In this document: positions 24,747 through 35,200 of the stretch, piece by piece
Layout of the letters: each line of letters starts with the position of its first letter
How positions within the stretch are numbered: the first letter of the stretch is position 1
From: Xylanimonas oleitrophica
GTDB lineage: Bacteria; Actinomycetota; Actinomycetes; Actinomycetales; Cellulomonadaceae
NCBI RefSeq assembly: GCF_003244315.1
Contig: NZ_QKWH01000001.1
Location: 558,001-622,000 of the forward strand
Direction: 5' to 3'
Length of the DNA stretch: 64,000 bases
Position numbers and translations under genes: made by a program
The notes under the pieces: model-generated
What the model saw: only the letters and a program-made list of their open reading frames with translations
Database searches by the model: none
Told to the model about the DNA's origin: nothing

Positions 24747-27700
24747 ATGGGTAGGCCACCGCTCGCTCCGCGCCACCGCGCGGCCGGACGGCGCCGCACC
24801 GGGCGCCGTGGGGCCGCTGCTTCCGCTGCCGTCGTGGCCCTGACCGCCGGGATGGTGGTCGCGCCCCTGGTGCCGGGCGTGCCCGACCCGCCCGCCAGCG
24901 CGGCGCCGGAGGACGTCATCGCCGCAGGCCGGGTGTTCGCGGACTACGACGGCGACGGCGTCTACGACGAGGACCCCCAGGGCGGGTTCGTCGAGCACGG
25001 GGTCGACGGCGTCACCGTCACCGTCACCGACGCCCTCGGCCGCTCGGCCAGCACCCGCAGCGTGCGCGCGCAGGAGTTCGTGCTGGGCCAGGACGGGCAG
25101 CCCGGCGGGTGGGCGTGGACCGCCGACGGCGACTGGTCCATCACCGAGGGCGAGTTCGCGGCGCAGAACGACGGCGCCGTCCCGTTCGTCAAGGAGGGAG
25201 AGCCCGCCGCGCAGCTGCGGGTCACGTTCGCCGAGGTACCCGCCAACCACGAGTCGTGGTTCGCCGCGGACCGGCAGCAGAACGGCACCTCCGTCCAGTT
25301 CGTGCAGGCCGGGGACGAGTCGGTCGACTACGCGCTGCTGCGGCCCGAGGCGCACCGGGTGGACCCGCTGGACGTCATCACAGCCGTCCAGTCGGCCGGC
25401 TCGCCCGCCCACCCGTCGGTCGCGGACGTGCCGGCGCTGGTCTCGGCGGACTGGACCACCTCGCAGGCGATCCACTCCTACCAGGACCTCAACCAGAACG
25501 GCGTCTACGACGAGGGCATCGACAGGTTCGCGCCCCTGGACCCGGACGGCAACGAGTACCGCTGGTACCAGGACCTCAACGGCAACGGGTTCTGGGACGA
25601 GGGCGAGCCGCCGTCGAGCGTCGCGTTCATCGACGAGAACGGCAACGGCGTCTGGGACATGGGCCCGTGGAGCCAGAACACCGTCTACGGAGGGCTCGCG
25701 CCGACGGGTCCCACGCAGACGGTCCAGCCCGTGACCTTCGGCAGCGTCAACATCCGCTACCCCGGCAGCGGGGCGGGGTGCTGGGCCGGCCCGATCACCG
25801 TCACCCAGCGCCTCGTCGAGCCCCAGACGGTGCCCGACCACCCCGAGACCGCGGTCGACGAGAGCAGCAACCCGCGCGCCGGCGCCTACGTGGCGACCGG
25901 CGTGCCCGTCCCGTCGTGGTGCCCGGCGTCACCGGGCACCGTCAGCGGCGTCTTCGTCCCCGGCGGATTCTACGACGGCGAACCGCAGTTCACCGCGGCA
26001 CCCACCACCGAGGTGACCACCCCGGAGGAGACGCGCGAGATCGCGACGTTCGGCGAGGTCGGGTCCGTGTGGGGCGTGGCCTACGAGCGCACGAGCAACA
26101 CCGCCCTCGTCTCCGCGGCGTACAAGCGCCTGTCCGGGCTGGCCGAGCACCGGTGGGGCGGCTCCACCGAGCGTGCGCTCGGCGGGATCTTCCGCATCCC
26201 CGACGTCCTGGCTCCGGGCACGGGCAAGATCGCCGACGACATCGGGCCCAGCGGCGACGTCGAGCCGTGGTTCTCCCTGACCGACGTCGGGATCCCGGTC
26301 GGTTCCGTGCCCTCGAACGCGGCGCGCGGCATCGACGCCCCCACGGACAGCGTCGCCGACCCGGACGCCTTCGCCCGGGCGGCCCGGGTGGGCATCGGCG
26401 GGATCGACACGTGGACGGACGGCTTCACCACGTACCTGTACGTGATGAACCTCGCGGACCAGAACCTGTACCGGATCGACATCTCGCCCACGAACCCGGG
26501 CAGCCCCGCCTACGACCCCGGGTTCACGCCCACCGCGGCCGACGTGCTGCAGATCCCGCTCGGGCTGGGCCCGCAGCAGCGCCCGTGGGCCGTCGAGGTG
26601 TGGAACGACGAGGTTCACGTGGGCTGGGTCGACACGGGCACCGCCCCCGGATCGTGCGCCGCGCAGGTCGACCCCGGGCTGCCGCCGGTACCAGGTGGCA
26701 CCCCGCCGCCGGACCCGGGCCTGCCCGAGTGCGACAGCTACGAGCCCATGACGGCCGTCATGGCCACCGTGGGCGTCGACGGCGGTGCCCCGGTGCCCGT
26801 CCTGGAGATGTCGCTGGGCTACCCCCGCGGCAACCCGATCGGCAACTGGGGTGACCAGGGCGACCGCTACTCGGACGAGAACCCGCAGACGCGCCACTGG
26901 AACACGTGGACCGACGTGTGGACGTGGGACGCGGCCGACGCCGACGGCGACGGCTGGCCGGACGGCTCCGTGGGCATCGACGCGGGGCAGGGCAGCGGCT
27001 GGTCCACCGGTCACCACGTCCAGGTCTACCCGCAGGCCGTGCTGTCCTCGTTCACCTTCGACCCGGACGGCTACGTCACCCTCGGCTTCACCGACCGCAC
27101 CTCGCTGCAGGGCGGGAACATCCAGTGGGCGGCCGACGTCGGCCAGCCCGGCGGGTCGTCGCCGGAGACGTACTTCGAGACGGTCTCCTCCGGGGACATG
27201 CTCGTGGCCGGGTGGGACACCCACGAGCAGACGTACGTGCTGGAGAACCAGGGGTACACCCGGGCGTGGGGCCTGGACGGCACCTACAACCAGCGCTGGG
27301 ACGCCTCCGTGGAGCACCACTCCACCGGGCCGGGCGGGTACGAGTTCTACGACGACGACCAGGCGCTCGACGCCTCGGCGCGCGGCGCCAGCGGCACCCT
27401 CAACCACGAGGAGGTCTCCCTCGGGGCGGTGCTGCGCCCGCCGGGCGCCACCCAGGTGGCGACGACGGCGTTCGACCCCCTGGTCAACATCCGTGTCCAG
27501 GGCCTGATGTGGTTGTCGGAGGACGCCGGCACGCCCGAGCGCGCGGTCGAGCTCACCGACGACCCGGGCCAGGCGGTGACGCCGAGCGGCTCCTTCCAGA
27601 AGGGTGGCGGCCTGGGCGACCTCGACGCGCTGACTCCGCCGGCGCCGGTGGAGATCGGCAACCGGGTCTGGTTCGACGCGGACCAGGACGGCGAGCAGAG

Positions 27701-30700
27701 CGCCGACGAGCCCGGTGTCGGGGGAGTGACGGTCGAGCTCGTCGACGCCGACGGCGCCGTCATCGGCACGCAGGTCACCGCCGACGACGGCACCTACTAC
27801 TTCTCCACGCGCGACGACGACCCCGAGCACTTCGCGCCGATGGAGCACGGTGCGGACTACACGGTCCGGTTCGTGCGGCCCGACGACGGTGCCCTGACCG
27901 TGGACCTGTGGGGCACCACGGTGACCGCTCCGTGGTCCGCGGTGCCGTTCACGGCAGAGCAGGCGACGCCCGAGGTGCTGGTCAACCCCCGCGACCCCAC
28001 GGACAACTCCGACGGCGTGAGCGTGCGTCCCGAGCCGGTGCTGCCCGAGGATCCGCCGCCGCCCGCGCCCGCGGTGGACCCCGAGCGCACGGACTCCAAC
28101 GCGGACCTGGTCACGGGCGAGTTCGCGTTCACCCTCGGTGGCCCCGGCGCGAACGACCACTCCATCGACGCGGGCTTCCTGGCGTTCGCCCCCCTCACGG
28201 TCGAGAAGATCATCGACCCGACGGGCGCTCCCGCCGCCCCGGGGACGACGTTCGACCTCGTCCTGGACGCCGTCGACTTCCGGGGTCTGCCGGTCGGTCC
28301 GGCCGCCCCCGACCCGGACGCAGCGTTCACCTTCGCGGAGCTGGCGCAGCTCGAGCAGAACGCGGACCTCGTGACGCCCGCCGACCCGGACGGCATCGCC
28401 GACGGCGTGCTGACCGTCACCGCCGGGGCGGACGGCACGTTCGAGCCCCTGACGGCGTGGTTCCCGCTCGGGACCACGGTGCAGGTCACCGAGGCGGCCA
28501 GCGACGCCGTCGAGGAGGTCACCTACGCCCCCGAGGGGCCGGTCGAGCTGGTCGACGGCGGCACCGTGGCCGCCCCCGTCACCGTGCGCGTCACCAACCG
28601 GCTCGCCGCCGGCACGTTCACCGTGACCAAGTCGGTCGACGGCGCGGCGGCCGGCCAGGTGCCGGACGGCGCCACCTTCCCGATGCAGTACTCCACCGAC
28701 GGCGGGGCCACGTGGGTGGACTTCGTCATCGGGTACGACGCCGACGGCGACGGGGCGCCGGCACCGTTCACGTCCCCGGCGCTGCCCGTGGGCACGCAGG
28801 TGCTGGTGCGCGAGGCGCTGCCCGCCCCGCCCCCGGGCGTGACGTGGGGGGCCGTGACGATCGGTGGCGAGGGCGTCACGTACGACCCTGCCACCGGCCA
28901 GGCGTCGTTCACCGTCACCGCGGGCGAGACGGGCGTGGTGCTGACGGTCACGAACGTGGCGGAGCCGGCGCCCGGCGGCTTCGAGGTGGTCAAGGAGGTG
29001 ACCGGCGGGGCCGCCGGCGACGTCCCGGCCGGGACGGTGTTCCCGGTCGAGTACTCGACGGACGGCGGGCAGACGTGGCTGCCGCTCGAGGTCGCGGCAG
29101 ACGGGACACCCGTCGGGGTGGCCGACCTGCCCGCCGGCACGGTGGTGCAGCTGCGCGAGGGAACCCCCCTGCCCGCGCTGCCCGGCGTGGTGTGGGGCAC
29201 GCCCACGTTCACCGTGGGCGCCGGTGCGCCGCAGCAGGGCTCGGCCACGTTCGTGGTGGAGCCGGGCGTCACCGTCTCGGTGACCCTGACGAACCTCGCC
29301 GAGCCCGAGCCCGGTACGTTCTCGGTGCGCAAGATCGTGCTCGGCGGGGCCGCGGGCGTCGTGGGGCAGAGCGCCCCGACGTTCGTGCTCGAGTACGCCG
29401 TGGTGCCGCCGGACCCGCAGGAGCCGCTCGAGTGGGTCCAGCTCCCGATCCCGTGGGGACAGGTCGCGTTCCCCGAGGGAGAGTTCGAGCCGGGCACCCA
29501 GATCATGGTCCGGGAGGCGGAACCGCTGCCCGGCGTCGCCGGGGTGGAGTGGGGGCCGCCGCAGCTCTTCGTCGACGGCGAGCCGGTCGCCTCTCCCGCC
29601 ACGATCACCGTCAGGCCCGGCGACGAGCCGTCGCCGGTGATCTCCCTGCTCAACACCGCCCAGCCGGCGCCCGGCGCGTTCACGATCAGCAAGGACGTCC
29701 AGGGCCCGGCCGCCGGCGCGGTCTCGGGCGACGCGACGTTCACGATCGAGTACACGATCGACGGCGGGGCGCCCGTCCAGGTCGAGGTGCCGTTCGGCGG
29801 CACGGTGACGGTCCCGGACGTCCCGGCCGGTGCGACGGTGACCGTGAGCGAGGTGGGGCTCCCGGACGTCGCCGGGGTCGTGTGGGGTGCGCCGGTGATC
29901 TCGGTCGACGGCGTGCCGCAGACGGGCGACCCGGTCACGTTCGTGGTCCAGCCCGGCACCGGCGTGGCCGTCGGCGTCAGCAACACCGCCGAGGAGGCCC
30001 CCGGCCGCTTCACGGTGGTCAAGGAGGTGACCGGCGGCGGCGCCGCCGACGTGCCCCCGGGCACCGAGTTCGTGCTCGAGTACTCGACCGACGGTGGGGA
30101 CACCTGGGCCGGGCTGACCGTGCCGCTCGGCTCGCTCGCCACCTCGGCGGACCTGCCCGCCGGCACCCAGGTGCTGGTGCGCGAGGGGCCGCTGCCCGCG
30201 GTGCCTGGCGTCGTCTTCGGCGAGCCGAGCATCACCGGGGAGGGCGTCACCACCGACGCGGCGACCGGGTACGCCACGTTCACCGTGGGGGCGGCCGGCG
30301 TGGTCGAGCTGACCCTGACGAACCCGGCCGAGCAGGCGCCGGGCGGCTTCGGCGTCGTCAAGGCGGTGGACGGCGAGGGCGCCGGTGGCGTGCCGAGCGC
30401 CGTCACGTTCACCGTGGAGTACTCCACGGACGACGGTCAGACGTGGACGCCGCTGACCGTCAGCCCGGGCAGCGGCCTCCCGGTCACGGTGGCCGACCTG
30501 CCGGCCGGGACGCAGGTGCTGCTGCGCGAGACGGCGGACCGGCCCGCCCTGCCCCAGGTCGAGTGGGGGGCCGTGACGATCTCGGGCGACGGGGTGACCT
30601 ACGACCCCGCCACCGGCCAGGCGTCGTTCACCGTGGGCGCCGGGACCACCGTGGTCCTCACGGTCACGAACACGGCCGACCTGGCTCCCGGCACGTTCTC

Positions 30701-32009
30701 CGTGGAGAAGGCGCTGACCGGGGGCGCGGCCGGCGAGGTCCCCGACGGCACGACGTTCACCGTCCGGTACACCTACACCGGCGCGGACGGCGAGACGGTC
30801 GAGGCGGAGCAGACCCTGACCGTGGGCGAGCCCTGGACCTCGGCCGAGCTGCCCGCCGGCACCGTCGTGACCCTCACCGAGGTCGACCTGCCCGACGTGC
30901 CGGGCATCACCTGGGGCGAGCCCGCCTTCAGCGGCACCGGCGTCACCGTCGACCCGGCCACCGGCCAGGCGACCCTGACCGTCGGCGCGGGCGCCGTGGT
31001 CGAGGTGGTGCTGACCAACGACGCCGGGCACGAGCCCGGCCGGTTCACGGTGCTCAAGGTGCTCGACGGCGACGGGGCCGCCCTGGTGCCCGACGACGCC
31101 ACGTTCACGATCCAGTACGCGGTAGGTGACGCTCCCGTCGAGACCGTGGAGGTCGTGGCGGGTCAGCCCTGGATGTCCCCCGAGCTGCCTTACGGGGCCG
31201 AGGTCACGGTCTCCGAGCCGCGGCTGCCGCTGGTGCCCGGCGTCACGTGGGACGTGCCCTCGGTGAGCGTGGACGGCGGCGAACCGGCCGCGCCACCCGT
31301 CACGTTCACCATCGGCGCCGGGACCACCGTCGGCGTCGTCGTGACCAACCACGCGCAGCTCGCTCCCGGCGCGTTCACCGTCGTCAAGCAGGTGACGGGC
31401 GGGGCCGCGGGCGCCGTCCCCGACGACCAGGTGTTCCCGCTCGAGTACCTGGTGGACGGCGAGGGGCCGACCGTGCTGGGCGTCCCCGCCTCCGGGGAGC
31501 CCGTCACGGTCTCGGGGCTGCCCGACGGCGCGGAGGTGCGCCTGCGCGAGGTCACCCCGCTGCCCGAGGTGCCCGGTGTCGTGTGGGGGCAGGTGACCAT
31601 CGCGGGCGAGGGGGTGACCTACGACCCGGCCACGGGGCTCGCCGTCTTCGCCGCGGCCGACGGCGCCTCGGTCTCGCTGGTGGTCACGAACCCGGCCGAG
31701 CTGCCCCCGGACCCGCCGGGGCCGACCCCGCCACCACCGACGACACCGCCGCCGGCACCGCCGACACCGCCCGCCCCGCCGCCGGCGACGCCCCCGCCAC
31801 CGGGCCTGCCGCCGGGGGAGACCCCGCCGGGGGAGACGCCGCCCGGAGCGGCGCCCCCGCCGTCGGCGCGGCCGCCCTTCCCGTGGCTGCCCGTCACCGG
31901 TGCCTCGGGGGTGGGGCTGCTGCTGGCCCTGGCGGCCGGGGCGGTCACGCTGGGCACCGTGCTCGTGCGCCGTCGACGTGGCGGCACGGATCCCACCGGC
32001 GAGGAGTGA
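24747..32009 (+). CDS. Giant LPXTG surface protein 1 (SdrD-B/Ig-like repeat adhesin)
   Basis: 2420-residue predicted cell-wall protein. A signal peptide ends near residue 53 (ASA-A). The N-terminal region (about 54-965) contains Asp/Asn-rich Ca-binding-like loops (DLNQNGVYDEG, DLNGNGFWDEGE, DENGNGVWDMG, DADGDGWPDGS) and long sheet-rich segments shared with the next gene. An SdrD B/CnaB-like module starts at about 968 (EIGNRVWFDADQDG). Ten Ig-like domains follow from about residue 1150 to 2318, nine of them about 110-120 residues, likely DUF5979-type. Then come a Pro-rich wall-spanning stretch, LPVTG at 2381-2385, a hydrophobic helix and an RRRRGG tail. A sortase should anchor it; none is in the window. 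ATG 24747 lacks a Shine-Dalgarno. Ligand unknown. Confidence 0.85.
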   Translation: MGRPPLAPRHRAAGRRRTGRRGAAASAAVVALTAGMVVAPLVPGVPDPPASAAPEDVIAAGRVFADYDGDGVYDEDPQGGFVEHGVDGVTVTVTDALGRSASTRSVRAQEFVLGQDGQPGGWAWTADGDWSITEGEFAAQNDGAVPFVKEGEPAAQLRVTFAEVPANHESWFAADRQQNGTSVQFVQAGDESVDYALLRPEAHRVDPLDVITAVQSAGSPAHPSVADVPALVSADWTTSQAIHSYQDLNQNGVYDEGIDRFAPLDPDGNEYRWYQDLNGNGFWDEGEPPSSVAFIDENGNGVWDMGPWSQNTVYGGLAPTGPTQTVQPVTFGSVNIRYPGSGAGCWAGPITVTQRLVEPQTVPDHPETAVDESSNPRAGAYVATGVPVPSWCPASPGTVSGVFVPGGFYDGEPQFTAAPTTEVTTPEETREIATFGEVGSVWGVAYERTSNTALVSAAYKRLSGLAEHRWGGSTERALGGIFRIPDVLAPGTGKIADDIGPSGDVEPWFSLTDVGIPVGSVPSNAARGIDAPTDSVADPDAFARAARVGIGGIDTWTDGFTTYLYVMNLADQNLYRIDISPTNPGSPAYDPGFTPTAADVLQIPLGLGPQQRPWAVEVWNDEVHVGWVDTGTAPGSCAAQVDPGLPPVPGGTPPPDPGLPECDSYEPMTAVMATVGVDGGAPVPVLEMSLGYPRGNPIGNWGDQGDRYSDENPQTRHWNTWTDVWTWDAADADGDGWPDGSVGIDAGQGSGWSTGHHVQVYPQAVLSSFTFDPDGYVTLGFTDRTSLQGGNIQWAADVGQPGGSSPETYFETVSSGDMLVAGWDTHEQTYVLENQGYTRAWGLDGTYNQRWDASVEHHSTGPGGYEFYDDDQALDASARGASGTLNHEEVSLGAVLRPPGATQVATTAFDPLVNIRVQGLMWLSEDAGTPERAVELTDDPGQAVTPSGSFQKGGGLGDLDALTPPAPVEIGNRVWFDADQDGEQSADEPGVGGVTVELVDADGAVIGTQVTADDGTYYFSTRDDDPEHFAPMEHGADYTVRFVRPDDGALTVDLWGTTVTAPWSAVPFTAEQATPEVLVNPRDPTDNSDGVSVRPEPVLPEDPPPPAPAVDPERTDSNADLVTGEFAFTLGGPGANDHSIDAGFLAFAPLTVEKIIDPTGAPAAPGTTFDLVLDAVDFRGLPVGPAAPDPDAAFTFAELAQLEQNADLVTPADPDGIADGVLTVTAGADGTFEPLTAWFPLGTTVQVTEAASDAVEEVTYAPEGPVELVDGGTVAAPVTVRVTNRLAAGTFTVTKSVDGAAAGQVPDGATFPMQYSTDGGATWVDFVIGYDADGDGAPAPFTSPALPVGTQVLVREALPAPPPGVTWGAVTIGGEGVTYDPATGQASFTVTAGETGVVLTVTNVAEPAPGGFEVVKEVTGGAAGDVPAGTVFPVEYSTDGGQTWLPLEVAADGTPVGVADLPAGTVVQLREGTPLPALPGVVWGTPTFTVGAGAPQQGSATFVVEPGVTVSVTLTNLAEPEPGTFSVRKIVLGGAAGVVGQSAPTFVLEYAVVPPDPQEPLEWVQLPIPWGQVAFPEGEFEPGTQIMVREAEPLPGVAGVEWGPPQLFVDGEPVASPATITVRPGDEPSPVISLLNTAQPAPGAFTISKDVQGPAAGAVSGDATFTIEYTIDGGAPVQVEVPFGGTVTVPDVPAGATVTVSEVGLPDVAGVVWGAPVISVDGVPQTGDPVTFVVQPGTGVAVGVSNTAEEAPGRFTVVKEVTGGGAADVPPGTEFVLEYSTDGGDTWAGLTVPLGSLATSADLPAGTQVLVREGPLPAVPGVVFGEPSITGEGVTTDAATGYATFTVGAAGVVELTLTNPAEQAPGGFGVVKAVDGEGAGGVPSAVTFTVEYSTDDGQTWTPLTVSPGSGLPVTVADLPAGTQVLLRETADRPALPQVEWGAVTISGDGVTYDPATGQASFTVGAGTTVVLTVTNTADLAPGTFSVEKALTGGAAGEVPDGTTFTVRYTYTGADGETVEAEQTLTVGEPWTSAELPAGTVVTLTEVDLPDVPGITWGEPAFSGTGVTVDPATGQATLTVGAGAVVEVVLTNDAGHEPGRFTVLKVLDGDGAALVPDDATFTIQYAVGDAPVETVEVVAGQPWMSPELPYGAEVTVSEPRLPLVPGVTWDVPSVSVDGGEPAAPPVTFTIGAGTTVGVVVTNHAQLAPGAFTVVKQVTGGAAGAVPDDQVFPLEYLVDGEGPTVLGVPASGEPVTVSGLPDGAEVRLREVTPLPEVPGVVWGQVTIAGEGVTYDPATGLAVFAAADGASVSLVVTNPAELPPDPPGPTPPPPTTPPPAPPTPPAPPPATPPPPGLPPGETPPGETPPGAAPPPSARPPFPWLPVTGASGVGLLLALAAGAVTLGTVLVRRRRGGTDPTGEE
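28194..31700 (+). repeat. Array of ten Ig-like domain repeats in surface protein 1
   Basis: A longer first domain starts at 28194. Nine shorter units then begin near 28611, 28974, 29313, 29673, 30003, 30342, 30690, 31038 and 31368 (period 330-363 nt). Each unit begins G-x-F-x-V-x-K, has V-x-V-[RST]-E in the middle, a V-x-W-G strand, and ends V-T-N-x-A-E-x-x-P-G. The Lys, Glu and Asn are kept in all units, the arrangement of CnaB isopeptide domains. Near-identical DNA stretches recur, for example around 28880 and 30600. Confidence 0.8.
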
Positions 32010-32015
32010 GGGCAC

Positions 32016-32046
32016 GCACCTCGGGCGGTCAGCCCGCCCGAGGTGC
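32016..32046 (+). terminator. Terminator hairpin after surface protein 1
   Basis: Perfect 13-bp arms 32016-32028 and 32034-32046 (GCACCTCGGGCGG and complement) with loop TCAGC, beginning 7 nt after the stop. It suggests the second surface protein has its own promoter in 32047-32240. Confidence 0.75.
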
Positions 32047-32172
32047 GACCCGCACGCCGCGGGCGCAGGCTGGGTGAGGCAGTCCGCAGGGGGACACGTC
32101 GCCGGCGCAGCGGTGCGCCGGGAGAGAGCGCCGGGTGCGCCCGGCCGTCGCGACCCTCCCGAGCCGGGCGGG

Positions 32173-32198
32173 ATCGTCTCCGCAGATCGTCTCCGCAG
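32173..32198. repeat. 13-bp tandem repeat in the leader of surface protein 2
   Basis: ATCGTCTCCGCAG occurs twice in direct succession, 43-68 nt upstream of the second adhesin start. Copy-number slippage here would change spacing in the promoter or 5' UTR. Confidence 0.7.
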
Positions 32199-32240
32199 CC
32201 CGACGCGCGGCGCGCCGCACGAGCCCCGGAGGAGCACCCC

Positions 32241-35200
32241 ATGGGCACCACGACCGCTCGCCACCGCTCTGGTCAGAGCCCGGACCGTCGCTCTGGTCAC
32301 GTCCCCCGGCACGTCCCCCGGCACGTCCCCCGGCACAGCGCCGGCCGCGGCTGGCTGCGGCGGAGGGCGGCCGTCGTGGCCGCCCTCGGGATCGTGGCCG
32401 GCTCCCTGGCCGCCCCGGTGGTGGCCCCGCAGCCGGCCCAGGCGGTCGACGTCGTGGTCGGAGGGCTCGTCTTCGCCGACTTCGACGGCGACGGCTCCTT
32501 CACCGTCGACGACCACCACCAGGACATGGGCATCGCCGGGGTCACCGTCACCGTGACCGACGCCCTCGGCGCCTCCACCGAGACGCTCACCGAGCCGGAC
32601 GGGACATGGTCGGTCACGGAGGGCACCTTCGAGGCGTTCAGCGACCACCTGCGCGTCGAGTTCTCCGACCTGCCGCCCGGTTTCGAGTCCTGGTTCGAGG
32701 GACCGCAGAACCGCACCAGCGTGCAGTTCGTGCGCAGCGGCGACACGTCGGTCGACTTCGCGGCGGTGATCCCGAGGGACAGCCACAACGAGAACCTGCT
32801 CGCCACCACCGTGATCCAGTCGGCGGGCGCCTACGACAACGCCTACTCCAGCAACCTCGCCTCCGTCGTCGTCAACCCGTGGTCCGTCGACAGCAACCCG
32901 GGAGCGCCCACGCGGCTCGACTCCCCGGACGCCGACCCCAAGTTCGCCGAGCGCACCGTCCTGGCCCGCTTCGGCGACACCGGCTCGCTGTGGGGGTCGC
33001 GCTACTCGCGCGGGCTCAACGACCTCGTGGTCTCGGCCACCTACAAGCGCATGGCCGGGGTGGGACCGCTCGGGATCGGCGGCCTGTACCGGGTGCCCGA
33101 CGTCCTGCAGGAGGACGGGACGCTGCGCGAGGGGCTGAGCACCGAGGTCTGCTCCGACCCGGCGGCACCGCCCTGCATGGAGCCCTGGGTCGACGTCACG
33201 AGCATCGGGATCGACGTCGGGCAGGTGCCCAGCACGGCCGACCGCGACATCGCCGACCCGACGCTCCCGCACCCGGACACCGACGCGTTCGAGCGCGCCA
33301 ACCGGGTCGGCATCGGCGGCATCGCCTCCTGGAGCGGGGAGGACCTCGACTTCGCCTACCTGTTCCTGGTCAACCTGCAGGACCGGAACGTGTACCGCAT
33401 CGACGTCACCGGCGCGATCGACGACCCGGCGTACGTGCCCACGGTCGCCGACGTCACCATGATCGAGACCGGGTTCGACGAGACCCAGGTGCCGTGGGGC
33501 ATCGAGGTGCACCAGGACCAGGTGTACGTGGGCTGGGTGGACACCGGCACCACCCCGGGGGCTTCCGCCGCGGCCGAGGGCATGCGGGCACACGTCTCGC
33601 GCTTCCACGTCGAGACCACCGGGCCGCTGCAGGAGGTGCTCTACGACCAGGGCGTGGCGGGGATCGACCTGGGCTACCCGCGGGGCAACCCCATGGCGAG
33701 CTGGGGCAACAACCGGCCCGCGGGCTACTACGCCGGGCTCTACCCCCAGATCGCGCGCTGGAACGCCTGGACCGACGTGTGGGCGTGGGACACCCGGGAC
33801 CAGAACGGCAACGGCTTCCCCGACGGCAGCGTGGGCTTCCCCACCGACTGGGGCAACGCCCAGACCTACCCGCAGCCGATCGTCGCCTCGATGACCTTCA
33901 CCACCAACGGGTTCATGGTCGTGGGCCTGGCGGACCGTACGAAGACGCAGTCCGGGAACCGGTCGCAGGCCTCGCACCTGTCCGGGCCGGGCGAGATGCT
34001 CGCCGGGGACCACTTCGAGTCGATCTCCTCCGGGGACGTGCTGATGGCCGGCTTCGACGGCACCGACCGGTGGGACCTGGAGTCGAACGGCACCGTGACC
34101 GGCGTCGGGTGGAGCGGTGAGCCCGTCACGGTGAGCTCGACGGCCGGCGGCCTCGGTCAGGGGCCGGGGACCCCCGGGGGCACCCACCAGGAGTACTTCA
34201 ACGACCAGCAGGCGCTCGGGGACCCGGGCATCAAGGCCGTCCAGAACCACCAGGAGGTGGCGCTGGGTGCCGTGGAGACGTTCACGGGAGCCACGGAGGT
34301 GGCCGCCACGGCGTTCGACCCGCTGGACCAGATCCGGGTCGCGGGCGTCATGTGGTTCGACAGGCCCACCGGTGCGCCGACCCGCGCCTTCGAGCAGACC
34401 CTGGACTACTGCTACGGGGCGCTGGAGTTCCGGTGCGACGAGCCCGGGCCGTACTTCCAGAAGGGCGGCGGCCTCGGGGAGCTCGACACCCTGGCGCTCC
34501 TCCCGCAGATCGAGATCGGCAACCGCGTGTGGTTCGACGCGGACCAGGACGGCGTCCAGGACGCCGACGAGCCGCCCGTCGCCGGGTTCCTCGTCCAGCT
34601 CGTCCAGGACGGGCAGGTCCTGGGGGAGCAGCTCACCGACGCGAACGGCGAGTACTACTTCACCTCCCGGGCCACCTACCACGTGCACACGGAGACGGGC
34701 GTGGTCGAGGTGCCGGACCCCCACCACGTCGAGGGCTTCGACGTGCGGGGCGGCGAGTACACGGTCCGGTTCGTCAAGCCCACCGAGGGGCAGCTGGTGC
34801 TCGACGACGACCGCCTGCCGCCCGTGCCGTGGGAGGAGGTCTCGTTCACCACCGTGGAGGCGCAGCCCCCACCGCTCCAGGGCCCCGGCGACCCCGGCAC
34901 GCTCTCCGTGGACGCCGACCAGGACCGGCTCGGCTCCAACGCCGTCCCCGACCCGGACGACCCCGCGATCGGCGAGCACGTCTACACCGCCGGCAACCCG
35001 GGCGAGAACGACCACTCGATCGACGCGGGCCTCGTGGCCGACGTCTCCGTGACCGTCGTGAAGGAGATCGACCCCGCCGGGGGCAGCGCACCCGACCCCG
35101 CCGAGTTCGACATCGAGGTGGCCGCGAGCGACTTCCGCGGGCTCGACGTCGTGACGCCCGAGGAAGGTGCCGCCTTCGTGCTGCCGCCCTCCGACGCAGC

